A stretch of 64,000 nt of DNA from an uncultured Lachnoclostridium sp. (GCA_946415315.1 CAMKRZ010000001.1:186001-250000), one strand, 5' to 3'. Counted from the first letter of the stretch, positions 1 to 9,045 are shown. Notes: generated by a model not told the origin, from the letters alone. Numbers and translations: made by a program.

Positions 1-1683
1 CTCGTCACCGCCGATGCGGAATACCGGGCTGTGCTTAAAGGTGTTACAGATCAGCTTGCAGCATTTCTTGATATACTCATCACCGGCTTCGTGCCCGAGC
101 GCGTCGTTGACCGGCTTGAGGTTGTTGATGTCAAAGCAGACGACCGCGAACGGCTCGAAGTCCCCGCTGAGCATCTGCATTTCCGTCTTCTTGATATAGC
201 GGTCGTATGCGGTACGGTTCTTAACGAACGTGAGCGAGTCCTTCTCCATCAGCATGGAAAGCTTGGTGTTGAGTGCGGTCAGCTGCATGTTGCGGCGGTA
301 GGAGACGAGCGCGCGGGTGAAACGGCTCTCACACATGTGGAAGTATCTGCTCGGCAGCCAGTTGATACAGTCTGTGAGAACGATGTATCCGCACACGTAG
401 CTCTCATAGTAGGTCGGAACGAAGAAGTAAATGTGATTCGGACCTTCCGGCGCGGAGTCCGGGAACAGCTGCGATGTCGGAATGACGCCTGCTTCGATCG
501 CCTTGCCGTCGCGCTTCGCGACAAATGTGTCCATGACATCCGCGTAACGGTACTGCGGGTAGGTCTCAATATCCGAGAGCGAGAAATCAACGATGTGAGG
601 GTCAAGCATGATGTAGAAGGTGTTGCCTTCCGGCGCCATGAGACCCGGCTGACAGAAGAGCTTTCTCAGTTTTTCCTTGAGATCCTCGTAATCCACCGAT
701 TGGATGATCTCTTTCTCCATCGCGTGGAAGCGGCCCTCGACAATGTCCGTCATCATGTAGTTGCGAGGGACGCTGCGAACCACGGATCGGCGTCTGACAT
801 CGTCGTTGCGGCAGTTGCATCCGCAGCTCTCGCCGGGATGGAACTCACAGTCAACAAGCATCTCCTCATCGGTTTGCTCACCGCGGAAAATGCGCTGCAG
901 AAGTTCAACCGAGTATTCGGCTACGATTTCGTAGCGCTGATCGACGGAAGCGATGGAAGGATAGAAATTCTGACCTTCCTCCATGAAATCAAAACCGGTC
1001 ACGATCGCGCTGTCAACCGGCAGACCGTTGTCCGTGAGAGTGTAGCTGATAGTCTCTGCGATCAGGTCGTTCGCGCATACGAACGCATCGGGAAGTTTAT
1101 CGCCGCGGCGGATCCGGGCACCGAACTCGAACATGACCGTTCCGACTTCCCAGTTGGTATAGAAAATGTTGGATTCGTTGAAGGGAATGCCATGGGCGCT
1201 CATGGAATCGCGCAGCGCGATCAGACGGTTGTTGGAGTCTTCATTTTCCCGGGGACCCGCAAGGAACATGATATCGCGGGCGTTGTGCTCCTCAATCAGG
1301 TGGTCGCACAGCTGTCGCATGCCGGAGTAGTTGTTGATCCCGACATAGTAAAAACCGGGGTGATGCATGCCGATGCCGAGCACCGGGATTCCGGACTGCT
1401 CCAGCTTGATGATCAGTTGGTTAATGATATCCGTAAAATTCAGACCCGGCGTGAACATGATCGCCGCGTCGAACGTTCGAAGGTCCGGCAGGTCGAAAAT
1501 GGTAGCCATGCTTTTGATCTCGGTATCCGTCATCGAATACGCCGCATGGCAAAGAAATACATAGTAATCAATCGTGCAATCCGGAGTGCATTTGGACAAG
1601 CCTGTCAGATAACGACTGAGATTTTCCGAATTCCAGCCGTTTGCGAAAACAGCCACATTCTTTTTCACTTTCGTTTCACCCAT
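1..1683 (-). CDS. LacI-type ligand-binding domain fused to GGDEF diguanylate cyclase (3' truncated by window edge)
   Basis: A 561-residue fragment is visible; the protein runs off the left edge exactly at the GGDE of its GGDEF signature. Residues about 7-290 look like a LacI/periplasmic-binding fold without a DNA-binding helix-turn-helix. A Cys-rich stretch (GESCGCNC) and a middle segment of about 160 residues follow. The cyclase domain opens near residue 478 (DSLTFVKNRTAY, the usual D-LT-L-NR position). The start is ATG 1683 behind GGAGGT. Such proteins are presumed cytoplasmic or membrane-associated sensors making c-di-GMP from GTP when a ligand binds; the ligand is unknown. The sensor half resembles the protein at 19981-21723. 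Activity cannot be judged because the last GGDEF residue and downstream part are outside the window. Confidence 0.85.
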   Translation of the reverse strand, partial: MGETKVKKNVAVFANGWNSENLSRYLTGLSKCTPDCTIDYYVFLCHAAYSMTDTEIKSMATIFDLPDLRTFDAAIMFTPGLNFTDIINQLIIKLEQSGIPVLGIGMHHPGFYYVGINNYSGMRQLCDHLIEEHNARDIMFLAGPRENEDSNNRLIALRDSMSAHGIPFNESNIFYTNWEVGTVMFEFGARIRRGDKLPDAFVCANDLIAETISYTLTDNGLPVDSAIVTGFDFMEEGQNFYPSIASVDQRYEIVAEYSVELLQRIFRGEQTDEEMLVDCEFHPGESCGCNCRNDDVRRRSVVRSVPRNYMMTDIVEGRFHAMEKEIIQSVDYEDLKEKLRKLFCQPGLMAPEGNTFYIMLDPHIVDFSLSDIETYPQYRYADVMDTFVAKRDGKAIEAGVIPTSQLFPDSAPEGPNHIYFFVPTYYESYVCGYIVLTDCINWLPSRYFHMCESRFTRALVSYRRNMQLTALNTKLSMLMEKDSLTFVKNRTAYDRYIKKTEMQMLSGDFEPFAVVCFDINNLKPVNDALGHEAGDEYIKKCCKLICNTFKHSPVFRIGGDE

Positions 1684-1709
1684 GACAACTACCTCCTTCC
1701 ACATTTTTA

Positions 1710-1738
1710 ATTATACGTCCTGTCGCTGAAAAATGCCA
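1710..1738 (-). promoter_or_regulatory. Promoter of the LacI/GGDEF gene
   Basis: Minus-strand TATAAT (plus 1710-1715) lies 26 bases from the start codon, with a weak TGGCAT at -35 spacing (plus 1733-1738). The -10 box is convincing; the -35 is poor. Confidence 0.5.
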
Positions 1739-1961
1739 CAAGTAGAACGAAAAATTCACACTTGCCTGCCGATTTGACAACACGAAACCGCGCTCGGCGG
1801 AAAAATGCCGTGAAAACTGACATAATTGTCGGCATTTAATACATTTCCGCGAAAAAGCAGAATGCACCTTTACTTTTGGGAGACAAGGTTTTTCCCGGAT
1901 GGAAGGATCGCGAAGGAGGAAATTAGCCGGCAGGATAATTCTTCGGGTTTCGTCGGTGTAC
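1739..1961. other. Intergenic stretch with no recognised feature
   Basis: Together with 1991-2212 this is the largest gene-free stretch of the left end (1684-2212). No convincing reading frame, tRNA or known riboswitch was seen. Two related words, GAAAAATGCC, occur near 1730 and 1803. Confidence 0.4.
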
Positions 1962-1990
1962 TTGCCACATGTGCGGGAATATGGTACAAT
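1962..1990 (+). promoter_or_regulatory. Sigma-A promoter upstream of the glycosyltransferase
   Basis: TTGCCA (1962-1967), a 17-base spacer and TACAAT (1985-1990). It implies a leader of about 215 bases before the ATG at 2213. That leader holds two copies of TTGTCACGG around 2139 and 2173 and a small hairpin, but no riboswitch class I recognise. Confidence 0.6.
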
Positions 1991-2212
1991 ATTCAAAGTT
2001 GTATAACGAAATGCATAAACGGAATTGCGCCGCGGCATTTATCGTGATCGCGAAGGCGGAAAGGCCCGTTAATGCATGAGAAAACCGGTCGACAGTGGGG
2101 GAAGAAACTGCGGCTCGAGAGACTAAACCGGGCAGAGTTGTCACGGTCTTGGCAGGTGACCGGACAGTATTGTCACGGGAAGATTATTACCGGAAAGGAT
2201 CGATAGGAAGTA

Positions 2213-3226
2213 ATGGAGAAACCATGTTTGTCCGTCGTGGTGCCTTGCTACAACGAGGAATCGGTGCTGGGGGCATTTTACGAGGAGATCACGAAGACAG
2301 CGGAGAGTATCCGCGACAAGGTTGAGTGCGAATTTTTGTTCGTGGATGACGGATCAAAGGACCGCACGCTGGAGATTTTGAAGGAGCTGGCCGACAGGGA
2401 TGAGCGCGTATCGTACATCTCGTTCTCCCGCAACTTCGGCAAGGAGTCCGGCATTTACGCGGGACTGTCGAATGCGGTCGGCGATTATGTTGTTCTTATG
2501 GACGCGGACCTGCAGCATCCGCCGTGCTACATTCCGGAGATGCTTGACACGATTCTCTCAGGCGAGTATGACAGCGTTGCGATGCGGCGCGTAGACCGCG
2601 AGGGTGAGGGGAAGATCCGATCGTTCTTCTCAAGGATGTTCTATAAGTTTAACAAGAAGATTTCCGGTGTGGACATCGTGGAGGGCGCGACAGACTACCG
2701 TATGATGACGCGACAGATGGTCGATGCCGTTCTGGATATGCCGGAGTACAACCGCTTCACAAAAGGCATTTTCGCCTGGGTCGGCTTTCGCACCAAATGG
2801 ATCGGCTACCACAATGTGGAGCGTGTGGCCGGAGAGACGAAGTGGTCGTTCAGCAGTCTGCTGAGCTACTCGATCAACGGGATCGTTTCATTTTCCACGG
2901 TGCCGCTTGCAATGTCGTCCTTCCTGGGCGTGTTCTTCTGCATCTTTTCATTTGTCATGATGATCTGGCTGATCGTCAAGACGCTGATCTTCGGCAACGC
3001 CGTGAGCGGCTATCCGACCATCGTGACGGTGATCCTGTTCATGAGCGGTCTGCAGCTGTTGATGTTCGGCGTGCTCGGGCAGTACATTTCCCGCAGCTAT
3101 ATGGAGGGTAAGCACCGTCCGATCTACATTGCGCGCGAGAAGAAAGTAAAGAGGTCCGTGGTCGGCGCTGAGGGTGAGCGCGGCGGCAAGAGGTTCGAGG
3201 CAAAGAAGGAGACTGAGGAGAAGTAG
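2213..3226 (+). CDS. Family 2 membrane glycosyltransferase (GtrB/DPM1-like)
   Basis: 337 residues. The N-terminal GT2 fold shows PCYNEES, a VDDGSKD nucleotide-sugar motif near residue 45 and LMDADLQHP near residue 98, the metal-binding DxD-type site. Two hydrophobic segments around residues 229-253 and 262-285 are followed by a very basic tail. This is the layout of enzymes that move a sugar from a nucleotide donor to polyprenyl phosphate at the cytoplasmic face of the membrane. ATG 2213 follows GGAAG. The lipid-kinase gene follows after 29 bases, so the two probably form one transcript, hinting at envelope lipid or glycan modification. Donor and acceptor cannot be read from the sequence. Confidence 0.88.
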   Translation: MEKPCLSVVVPCYNEESVLGAFYEEITKTAESIRDKVECEFLFVDDGSKDRTLEILKELADRDERVSYISFSRNFGKESGIYAGLSNAVGDYVVLMDADLQHPPCYIPEMLDTILSGEYDSVAMRRVDREGEGKIRSFFSRMFYKFNKKISGVDIVEGATDYRMMTRQMVDAVLDMPEYNRFTKGIFAWVGFRTKWIGYHNVERVAGETKWSFSSLLSYSINGIVSFSTVPLAMSSFLGVFFCIFSFVMMIWLIVKTLIFGNAVSGYPTIVTVILFMSGLQLLMFGVLGQYISRSYMEGKHRPIYIAREKKVKRSVVGAEGERGGKRFEAKKETEEK

Positions 3227-3255
3227 GGAACTTTGCCCGGAGAGAAGAGGGGTTT

Positions 3256-4227
3256 ATGATTTACTTGATTGTCAATGACCATGCAAAGACCGGTGGCGGC
3301 AGCAAGGTCGAGAAGATTAAGGCGTTTTTGAAGAAACAGGCGCAGCAGAAGCGCGTGAAGGCAGCGGAGTTTTTCACGGTTCTTCCCACGGAAAATGCAG
3401 GCGATGCCACGAAGTATGTGCGCGCGATCTGCCGCAGAGGCGAGACAGCTGACATATGGGTGTTCGGCGGGGACGGCACGATCAATGAGGCGGTAAACGG
3501 CCTGATCCTGCCTTCGAATGTGACGATCTCGGTGTTGCCCGGCGGTTCCGGCAATGATTACGTGAAGGGAATCGGCCTGCCGAAGGATCCGATCGCCTGC
3601 GCGAAGGCTCTGATGGCGTCTGAGGAGACGCGCGGCTATGACGTGGGCAGCGTGGCGACGTTTGATTCGAAGGGAACGGTGCGGTTCGCGGGAAGCTGCG
3701 GACTCGGCTACGACGCCAAAGTGTGCCACGAAGTGGACAATTCGAAACTTAAGCCGATCCTGAACAAGCTTCATCTTGGGAAACTCGCATATTTGCTTGT
3801 CGCATTCAAGCAGGTGTTCGCCAATCCGCGGTTCCGCGCGACTGTGATACGGGACGGGATCTCGCGCTCGTATGACGACGTCATTTTTATGTGCTTTATG
3901 AACAGCCAGTACGAGGGCGGAGGGCTTAAAATGGCGCCGGATGCCGATCCGTGTGACGGCAAACTGAGTGTTGTGATCGCGCACGGGATCCGCCCGTTAC
4001 GCGTGCTCACGATGCTTCCGAAGCTGACGCGCGGCACGCATGTGAAGCACCGCAACGTGGAGACATTTGACTGCAGCGAGATAGAAGTGATCACAGACAG
4101 CAGGCAGTATCTTCATACGGACGGCGATGTACAGGCGCAGACGCGCCATGTCCGCGTTCAGTGCCTGCCGATGAAAATGCAGATGCCGGCGTGCGGCAAT
4201 GCGTACGGCGAGGAAGCCGAGGGCTGA
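3256..4227 (+). CDS. YegS/BmrU-type diacylglycerol/lipid kinase
   Basis: 323 residues, normal for the YegS/DgkB family. The catalytic fold is visible through NDHAKTGGGS at the N-terminus, the nucleotide-binding FGGDGTINEAVNGL near residue 75 and PGGSGNDYVKG near residue 97. The family phosphorylates diacylglycerol or related lipids with ATP in membrane-lipid turnover; true substrate choice varies. It follows the glycosyltransferase closely and is closed by a strong terminator. The stop codon lies inside the first of two identical 16-base copies (4213-4228, 4241-4256), so the C-terminus may have been altered by a local duplication. Confidence 0.88.
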   Translation: MIYLIVNDHAKTGGGSKVEKIKAFLKKQAQQKRVKAAEFFTVLPTENAGDATKYVRAICRRGETADIWVFGGDGTINEAVNGLILPSNVTISVLPGGSGNDYVKGIGLPKDPIACAKALMASEETRGYDVGSVATFDSKGTVRFAGSCGLGYDAKVCHEVDNSKLKPILNKLHLGKLAYLLVAFKQVFANPRFRATVIRDGISRSYDDVIFMCFMNSQYEGGGLKMAPDADPCDGKLSVVIAHGIRPLRVLTMLPKLTRGTHVKHRNVETFDCSEIEVITDSRQYLHTDGDVQAQTRHVRVQCLPMKMQMPACGNAYGEEAEG

Positions 4228-4256
4228 TCGAAGAAACGACGAAGCCGAGGGCTGAT
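4213..4256 (+). repeat. 16-bp direct repeat spanning a stop codon
   Basis: GAAGCCGAGGGCTGAT is present at 4213-4228 and 4241-4256, 28 bases apart. The first copy carries the TGA of the lipid kinase. Confidence 0.8.
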
Positions 4257-4267
4257 TGAAAAAATGA

Positions 4268-4319
4268 GACCGGATGAGAAGACTGCACCAAGAGGGTGCG
4301 ATCCTTGTCCGGTCTTTTT
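4268..4319 (+). terminator. Rho-independent terminator after the lipid kinase
   Basis: Outer arms GACCGGA (4268-4274) and TCCGGTC (4308-4314) enclose an inner TGCACC/GGTGCG hairpin and are followed by five T. It closes the glycosyltransferase-kinase unit. Confidence 0.85.
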
Positions 4320-4382
4320 GTATCTTCGGATTTGGTTGTGGGTCAAGAGTTGTGCGGATTGGGTGAACCTGCAGTGATCAGT

Positions 4383-7073
4383 TCACGAGTTGTGCGGATC
4401 GCTTATATCTGCGGTGACCTTCTCGGAGTCCATGCGCTCCCAGAAGTCATTCAGCACATTTTCCATCGTGCTGCGCGTGACTTTGTGGACCGGTGTCCAC
4501 TCACGCGGGAAGAGGTCACGGTAGGAGGGAGTCCCGAAGCGGTCGTCGAGAAGCAGGATGCATCCGGCGTCCTCGATGGTGCGGATGACCCGGCCGGCGG
4601 CCTGCTGCACTTTGTTCATGCCGGGGTAAAGGTATGCGTAAGCGAAGCCTTGCCCCGATTTTTCTTCGTAGTAATTGCGGAACAGTTCCCGCTCGTTACA
4701 GACCATCGGAAGGCCCGGCCCGACGATGATCGCACCGATCAGGGAATCGCGCCGAAGGTCAATGCCTTCGCCGAAAATCCCACCCATGACGAACAATCCG
4801 AGCAGAGAGCCTTCGTGTTCCTCCTCGAACGCAGCGAGGTATTCCTCGCGCTTTTTTTCGTTCATGTTGACGGTCTGCAGCAACAGCGTGCCGTCCCAGT
4901 CGGCGAGCTGCGCAGCCACATCCTCGGCAAACCGGTATGACGGGAAGAACGCGATGTAATTGCCTTTGCGCGCGCTGATCAGGGCACGAATGTAATCGGC
5001 TATTTTCCGATACTCGGTCTCCGTGCGGTTCTTGAAACGCGTGTCAACGTCGCGCGCGACCATCACGAGTCGTCTCGCGGGGTCAAACGGCGTCGGCGAG
5101 TACACCGCATAGTCGTTCGGCTCGCCGCCGAGCTGCTCCTTGTAGTACGAGATCGGAAGGAGCGTCGCGGAGAAGAAAACCGTGCTTCGCGCTTTCTCAA
5201 GGCAGGCGGACAGCGGCGCGGCCGCATCCATGCACTGCAGGCGCACGAAGAATTCACCGCCGTTCCGGAAATCACAGTAGATTGTGTAGTTGTCCTCCAT
5301 TTGCTCGTACATCGCCATCAGATGCTGCAGCGAAAAATAAAGGTTGACTGCCTCGTCAGGCACCGGCCGCTTTCGGTCGGAGAGTACATCGGCGAGCGCG
5401 GACATCAGATGGTCGGACTTGATGAAGAACTCCGAAGCCTCCCTGCGCACGGTGAAACCGTCGCATTCCTTGCGGTAGCCAAGCATTACTTTGTTGAGTG
5501 CGTTGCAGAGTTTGGCCGTTGTCGGATGGTGTTCCTCAAGCGCTCGCTTCGCGGCGAGCACGTCCTCCTTGACAATCTCTGCGGAGTACATTTCCCGCGA
5601 ACGTTCCACAAGATTATGCGCCTCATCGATCAGGAAAATGTAGTCCTTTTTTATGCCCTCGGAGAAGTACCGCCGCAGGTATGCGGTAGGGTCAAACACA
5701 TAGTTATAATCACAGATTACCGCATCCGCGAACAGTGAGAGATCAAGACTTAATTCATGCGGACACACCTGATACCGCTCCGCGTACTCGATGATCGTTT
5801 CGCGGCGGATATTAAAACCGATGTGGCGCGCGGGTGAAGAATGCGCGACGGTTGCGTCGGGAGACGGCGACAGCGTGGCGGATGCGTTTGATGACGTATC
5901 CTGCGCGACGGCTTCATTTGATGGCGAATCCTGTGCGACGGCCTCGGACAGCAGTGCAAACAACGCCTCGTTGACGCGGTCAAAATGACCGCAGGCGCGA
6001 GGGCAGGATACGGGATTGCAGTTCGGTTCATCGAGGATACACAGTTTTTCCTTTGCTGTCAGCGTGATCGTGAAGAGCGCGGCTCCCGCATTCAAAAGGG
6101 TGTCACAGCATTCTTCGGCGACAGTGCGGGCGATTGTTTTCGCAGTGAGATAGAAGATCTTCTCCGAAAGACCGCGCCCGAGCGCGAGTACCGCGGGGAA
6201 CATCGTGGAGATCGTTTTGCCGACGCCGGTGGGAGCCTCAATGAAGAGCTTGCGTCTGCGCAGGATCGTGCGGTAAACATCGAGCACCAGTTCCTTCTGT
6301 CCCGGGCGATAATCGAAAGGGAAAGAGAGAGATTCGATGGAGGCGTTGCGGGCAGTCACATGGTCGTTTGTCCATTTGGCCCAACGACAGTAGTCGCGGC
6401 AAAGAGACAGGTACCATTCGGTCAGCTCTTCACGCTGAAGAGTTTCGTAGAAATAGCGGATGGCGCCTGAGTCAATGTGCACGTAAGTCATGCGGACGGA
6501 AATCTCCGCCAAATCCTTCTCAACAGCTTCAAAATAGGCATAGCAACGGGCCTGCGCGAGATGCACCGGCACAGGGCCGTCCAGGGTGCTGACCTCACGG
6601 AGAAGGCATTTGATCTCGTCGATCGTGTGGCCGTATTCCGCATCCTCGTAGATACCGTCGGCCCGTCCCTCCACGGTGATGGCAAAAGTCGTTCCGTCGT
6701 GCTCCAGCACTTCCTCATGTTTCAGCATAACTTCTGCTCGATAACCGCCGGGTTGCGCCTTCTGGATGCGACGGTGAATCCGCGCACCTTCCTGCATCGC
6801 GTCAGCATCTCGCCCCGAGGAGCGGTTGTCAATGTCACCGCTTCGCGTCAGGAATTCCACGAAATCGCGGACGGAGACGGACACACGGACGGGTGGGTTC
6901 TCGAGGGAGGAGATATCCTTTGGGGAAGAGGTGTCCTGCTGGAATGACGCAGCCTGCACGACTGAAGCATCCTGTGGAGCTGATGCGTCTTGCAGCGAGA
7001 CGGTTACCGTATCCTCCATGGAATCAGTCGCTGCGACAGTTAACGATTCAATTGTGTGTAGCGAGTCATCCAT
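4383..7073 (-). CDS. DinG/XPD-family Fe-S helicase with N-terminal RecB/Cas4-like nuclease-type domain
   Basis: 896 residues. Residues 1-60 are Ser/Gln/Asp-rich and low in complexity. Residues about 65-240 carry a PD-(D/E)XK-like signature (D139 in GRADG, E153 and K155 in TIDEIK). The helicase core has Walker A APTGVGKT (280-287), Cys 345, 352, 357 and 361 (plus C437) at the place of the XPD-type 4Fe-4S cluster, the DEAH box LIDEAH (481-486) and a late QAAGRVIRT motif VI. Such enzymes are 5'-3' ATP-dependent DNA helicases in repair or R-loop removal. A degenerate repeat insert (EAVAQD twice) occupies about residues 377-410 beside the cluster. Start ATG 7073 is chosen by frame; a later start after the low-complexity part cannot be excluded. 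Confidence 0.87.
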   Translation of the reverse strand: MDDSLHTIESLTVAATDSMEDTVTVSLQDASAPQDASVVQAASFQQDTSSPKDISSLENPPVRVSVSVRDFVEFLTRSGDIDNRSSGRDADAMQEGARIHRRIQKAQPGGYRAEVMLKHEEVLEHDGTTFAITVEGRADGIYEDAEYGHTIDEIKCLLREVSTLDGPVPVHLAQARCYAYFEAVEKDLAEISVRMTYVHIDSGAIRYFYETLQREELTEWYLSLCRDYCRWAKWTNDHVTARNASIESLSFPFDYRPGQKELVLDVYRTILRRRKLFIEAPTGVGKTISTMFPAVLALGRGLSEKIFYLTAKTIARTVAEECCDTLLNAGAALFTITLTAKEKLCILDEPNCNPVSCPRACGHFDRVNEALFALLSEAVAQDSPSNEAVAQDTSSNASATLSPSPDATVAHSSPARHIGFNIRRETIIEYAERYQVCPHELSLDLSLFADAVICDYNYVFDPTAYLRRYFSEGIKKDYIFLIDEAHNLVERSREMYSAEIVKEDVLAAKRALEEHHPTTAKLCNALNKVMLGYRKECDGFTVRREASEFFIKSDHLMSALADVLSDRKRPVPDEAVNLYFSLQHLMAMYEQMEDNYTIYCDFRNGGEFFVRLQCMDAAAPLSACLEKARSTVFFSATLLPISYYKEQLGGEPNDYAVYSPTPFDPARRLVMVARDVDTRFKNRTETEYRKIADYIRALISARKGNYIAFFPSYRFAEDVAAQLADWDGTLLLQTVNMNEKKREEYLAAFEEEHEGSLLGLFVMGGIFGEGIDLRRDSLIGAIIVGPGLPMVCNERELFRNYYEEKSGQGFAYAYLYPGMNKVQQAAGRVIRTIEDAGCILLLDDRFGTPSYRDLFPREWTPVHKVTRSTMENVLNDFWERMDSEKVTADISDPHNS

Positions 7074-7129
7074 GGCGGAATAGAGTCCTTTCAGGATTTG
7101 TTACAGCCTAAAACGGCAGTTTCTCATGT

Positions 7130-8227
7130 TCATCCAATCCCGATGCATTCGTGGCAGATTCGGATGGCTTTGCTCTTCACATCGTCCCAGCCACCGTTTG
7201 ACAGGCCGTACCAGAGGAGAAAAACGGCAAGAGCAAGCAGTAGGATCCGTGCGATCAGTCGTCCTGTGCTGCCTGCGCGTTGTGTCGCAAGATCGGCGGT
7301 TGCCGGATACTTTGCACTGTGCGGAACAGCCGCGGATACCTGCGCTTGAGCGGCATCACAGTCAGAGGTCATATTACCTCGCCTCGCATCTTTTAAACCA
7401 AAGTGAATTGCCCCTGTCGGGCAGACTTCGCTGCAGCTCCCGCAGTGGATACATTCCCGGTCGCCGACTTTGCGGATGTCCATCGGACAATGGTGAACGC
7501 AGGCATCGCAGTGCGTACATCGGTTCGGATCCACCTTGACTCCGAAAAATGACACCGGATGAAAGAAAGAATAGATGGCGCCGAGCGGACAGACGAAGCG
7601 GCAGAAGGCACGGAAACAGATCACACAGAATATTACGCACAGTATGAGGATCAGTATTTTCCGGGAGAACAGTGTGCCGGTCATTTTGCGAAGCATCTTA
7701 TTCTTGAAGGTGAGAGGGAGACCGGCTTCGAAGGTGCCCGCGGGGCAAATGTATTTGCAGAATCCGGGAGCGAATTTCCAAAGCGGAATTGCGATGACCA
7801 GAACCGCGAGGAGGATGTATTTGACGTAGGAGAGCGCGCGGGTGACGCAGTTCTTGCGCAGCTTCGGCGTCGGCAGTTTGTGGAGCAGTTCCTGGAGCAG
7901 ACCGAACGGACACAGGAAACCGCAGATGAAACGGCCGAGAAAAAGACCAAACAGAAGAAGCGTCCCGAGAATGTAGTACGGGGCGCGGTAACGCGAGTTG
8001 ACAAGCGCGTTCTGAAGACTTCCGAGAGGGCAGGAAGCGACGGCGCCGGGACAGGAGTAGCAGTTGAGTCCGGGGGCGCACAATCCTTTGCTGTCACCCT
8101 TGTAAATCTTGCCGTCGGCAAACCCGCGGAAGTTGAAATTGTACAACGCTGCCGCGGTCAGCTGGGTGAAGCGGCGGATAAACGGCATGTTAGAACGTTT
8201 CGGTTTACGGTCGGTTTGTTCGGTCAT
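7130..8227 (-). CDS. Membrane 4Fe-4S ferredoxin-type protein (NapH/YccM/CcoG-like)
   Basis: 365 residues. Several hydrophobic segments alternate with CysPro motifs: CYSCPG, CGFLCPFG, CKYICPAG and CRFVCPLG. Two classic 4Fe-4S clusters follow (CTHCDACVHHCP and CIHCGSCSEVCP), then a last membrane helix near the C-terminus. This architecture is typical of membrane electron carriers of the NapH/YccM/CcoG group. It lies 114 bases downstream of a TlpA-like thiol lipoprotein on the same strand, a common pairing in Clostridia, which suggests electron delivery across the membrane to the extracytoplasmic thiol protein. The physiological donor and acceptor are not evident. Confidence 0.85.
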   Translation of the reverse strand: MTEQTDRKPKRSNMPFIRRFTQLTAAALYNFNFRGFADGKIYKGDSKGLCAPGLNCYSCPGAVASCPLGSLQNALVNSRYRAPYYILGTLLLFGLFLGRFICGFLCPFGLLQELLHKLPTPKLRKNCVTRALSYVKYILLAVLVIAIPLWKFAPGFCKYICPAGTFEAGLPLTFKNKMLRKMTGTLFSRKILILILCVIFCVICFRAFCRFVCPLGAIYSFFHPVSFFGVKVDPNRCTHCDACVHHCPMDIRKVGDRECIHCGSCSEVCPTGAIHFGLKDARRGNMTSDCDAAQAQVSAAVPHSAKYPATADLATQRAGSTGRLIARILLLALAVFLLWYGLSNGGWDDVKSKAIRICHECIGIG

Positions 8228-8341
8228 GGCAGGGATTCCGTTTCTTGCGGTTTTGAAATCCGCTTTGCTTTATAGGGCTGCTGAGATGCGGTTTTACTGT
8301 GCAGTCGTTGAGCTGTGTTTCAGCATTCGAACGTTCATAGC

Positions 8342-8953
8342 CTATTGCTCCTCAGCGTATTTCGTGAGCAACTCCTTGTAGTAGCTGTAGGAGTTGGTAC
8401 CGACGATCGTTTCGCGGACAATTCCCTTGACAATGATCACGGTATAAGGGATATAGTCGCTCGGGTAATATTCGGGGATGTGCGTGCCGTAGGCGTATCC
8501 GATGAAACCGGGAGCGTAGCCTTTTTCGCCGACAAATCTCACCACGGTATTAACATCCGGGTCGCCGATGCTGATGCAGCGCACGGTCACACCCGGGGTG
8601 TTTTCCTTGTAGAGCTTCTGCAGATCCGGCATTTCCCGAACGCAGGGGCCGCACCAGGTCGCCCAGAAGTTCAGCAGGACGACGCCGTCATCGTAATCCG
8701 ACAGGCGAAACGTACTGCCGTCCTGGAAAGTAAGCGTAAATTCGGGAGCCACATCGCCGGTCGACAGTTCCTTTGCCTTGCCGCTTTGGGTGTCGGCGTT
8801 GGGGCGGTTGGGAAAACGGTCTGCGTCGGACTTGCCGTCCGCAGCCGGTGTCCCGTTAGCGTTGTCGTCGTTTTTGCCCTCGCAGCCGGTGAGGAGCGCC
8901 AGTGACAGAATGAAAACAAGTAAAATGGTTCCAAAGAAACGAATTGATCTCAT
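8342..8953 (-). CDS. TlpA/ResA-like thioredoxin-fold lipoprotein
   Basis: 203 residues from the ATG at 8953 (AAGAAAGG lies 9 bases upstream; a longer frame to 8989 lacks a ribosome site). The signal peptide ends in the lipobox LTGC, so the mature protein is lipid-anchored outside the membrane. An Asn/Asp-rich linker precedes a redoxin domain with the active site NFWATWCGPC and a conserved partner loop. The family reduces or oxidises exported thiols. The downstream ferredoxin-type membrane gene probably supplies electrons. The promoter at 9017-9045 serves the pair. Confidence 0.88.
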   Translation of the reverse strand: MRSIRFFGTILLVFILSLALLTGCEGKNDDNANGTPAADGKSDADRFPNRPNADTQSGKAKELSTGDVAPEFTLTFQDGSTFRLSDYDDGVVLLNFWATWCGPCVREMPDLQKLYKENTPGVTVRCISIGDPDVNTVVRFVGEKGYAPGFIGYAYGTHIPEYYPSDYIPYTVIIVKGIVRETIVGTNSYSYYKELLTKYAEEQ

Positions 8954-8986
8954 AAATCGGGGCCTTTCTTGAAGATGATCCGGTGA

Positions 8987-9007
8987 CATTTTCCGATGCG
9001 GAAAATG
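8987..9007. repeat. Inverted pair of the GGAAAATG octamer at the TlpA transcription start
   Basis: Perfect 9-base arms CATTTTCCG (8987-8995) and CGGAAAATG (8999-9007) surround a 3-base loop. The element lies about 10 bases downstream of the minus-strand -10 box, so it covers the presumed transcription start and early leader. Confidence 0.75.
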
Positions 9008-9016
9008 CCTTTTCTC

Positions 9017-9045
9017 ATTATACCTTAATCAGCGCAGAACGGCAA
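9017..9045 (-). promoter_or_regulatory. Promoter of the TlpA-like / ferredoxin pair
   Basis: On the minus strand: TTGCCG (plus 9040-9045), 17-base spacer, TATAAT (plus 9017-9022). Confidence 0.7.

Noticed and set aside
31-1710. 559-codon open frame on the plus strand
   Set aside because: It is the mirror of the minus-strand LacI/GGDEF gene, which has a ribosome site, promoter and recognisable domains; GC-rich third positions keep the antisense frame open.
1991-2212. c-di-GMP or other riboswitch in the glycosyltransferase leader
   Set aside because: A few GC-rich hairpins are present but none of the GEMM, cobalamin or other consensus cores.
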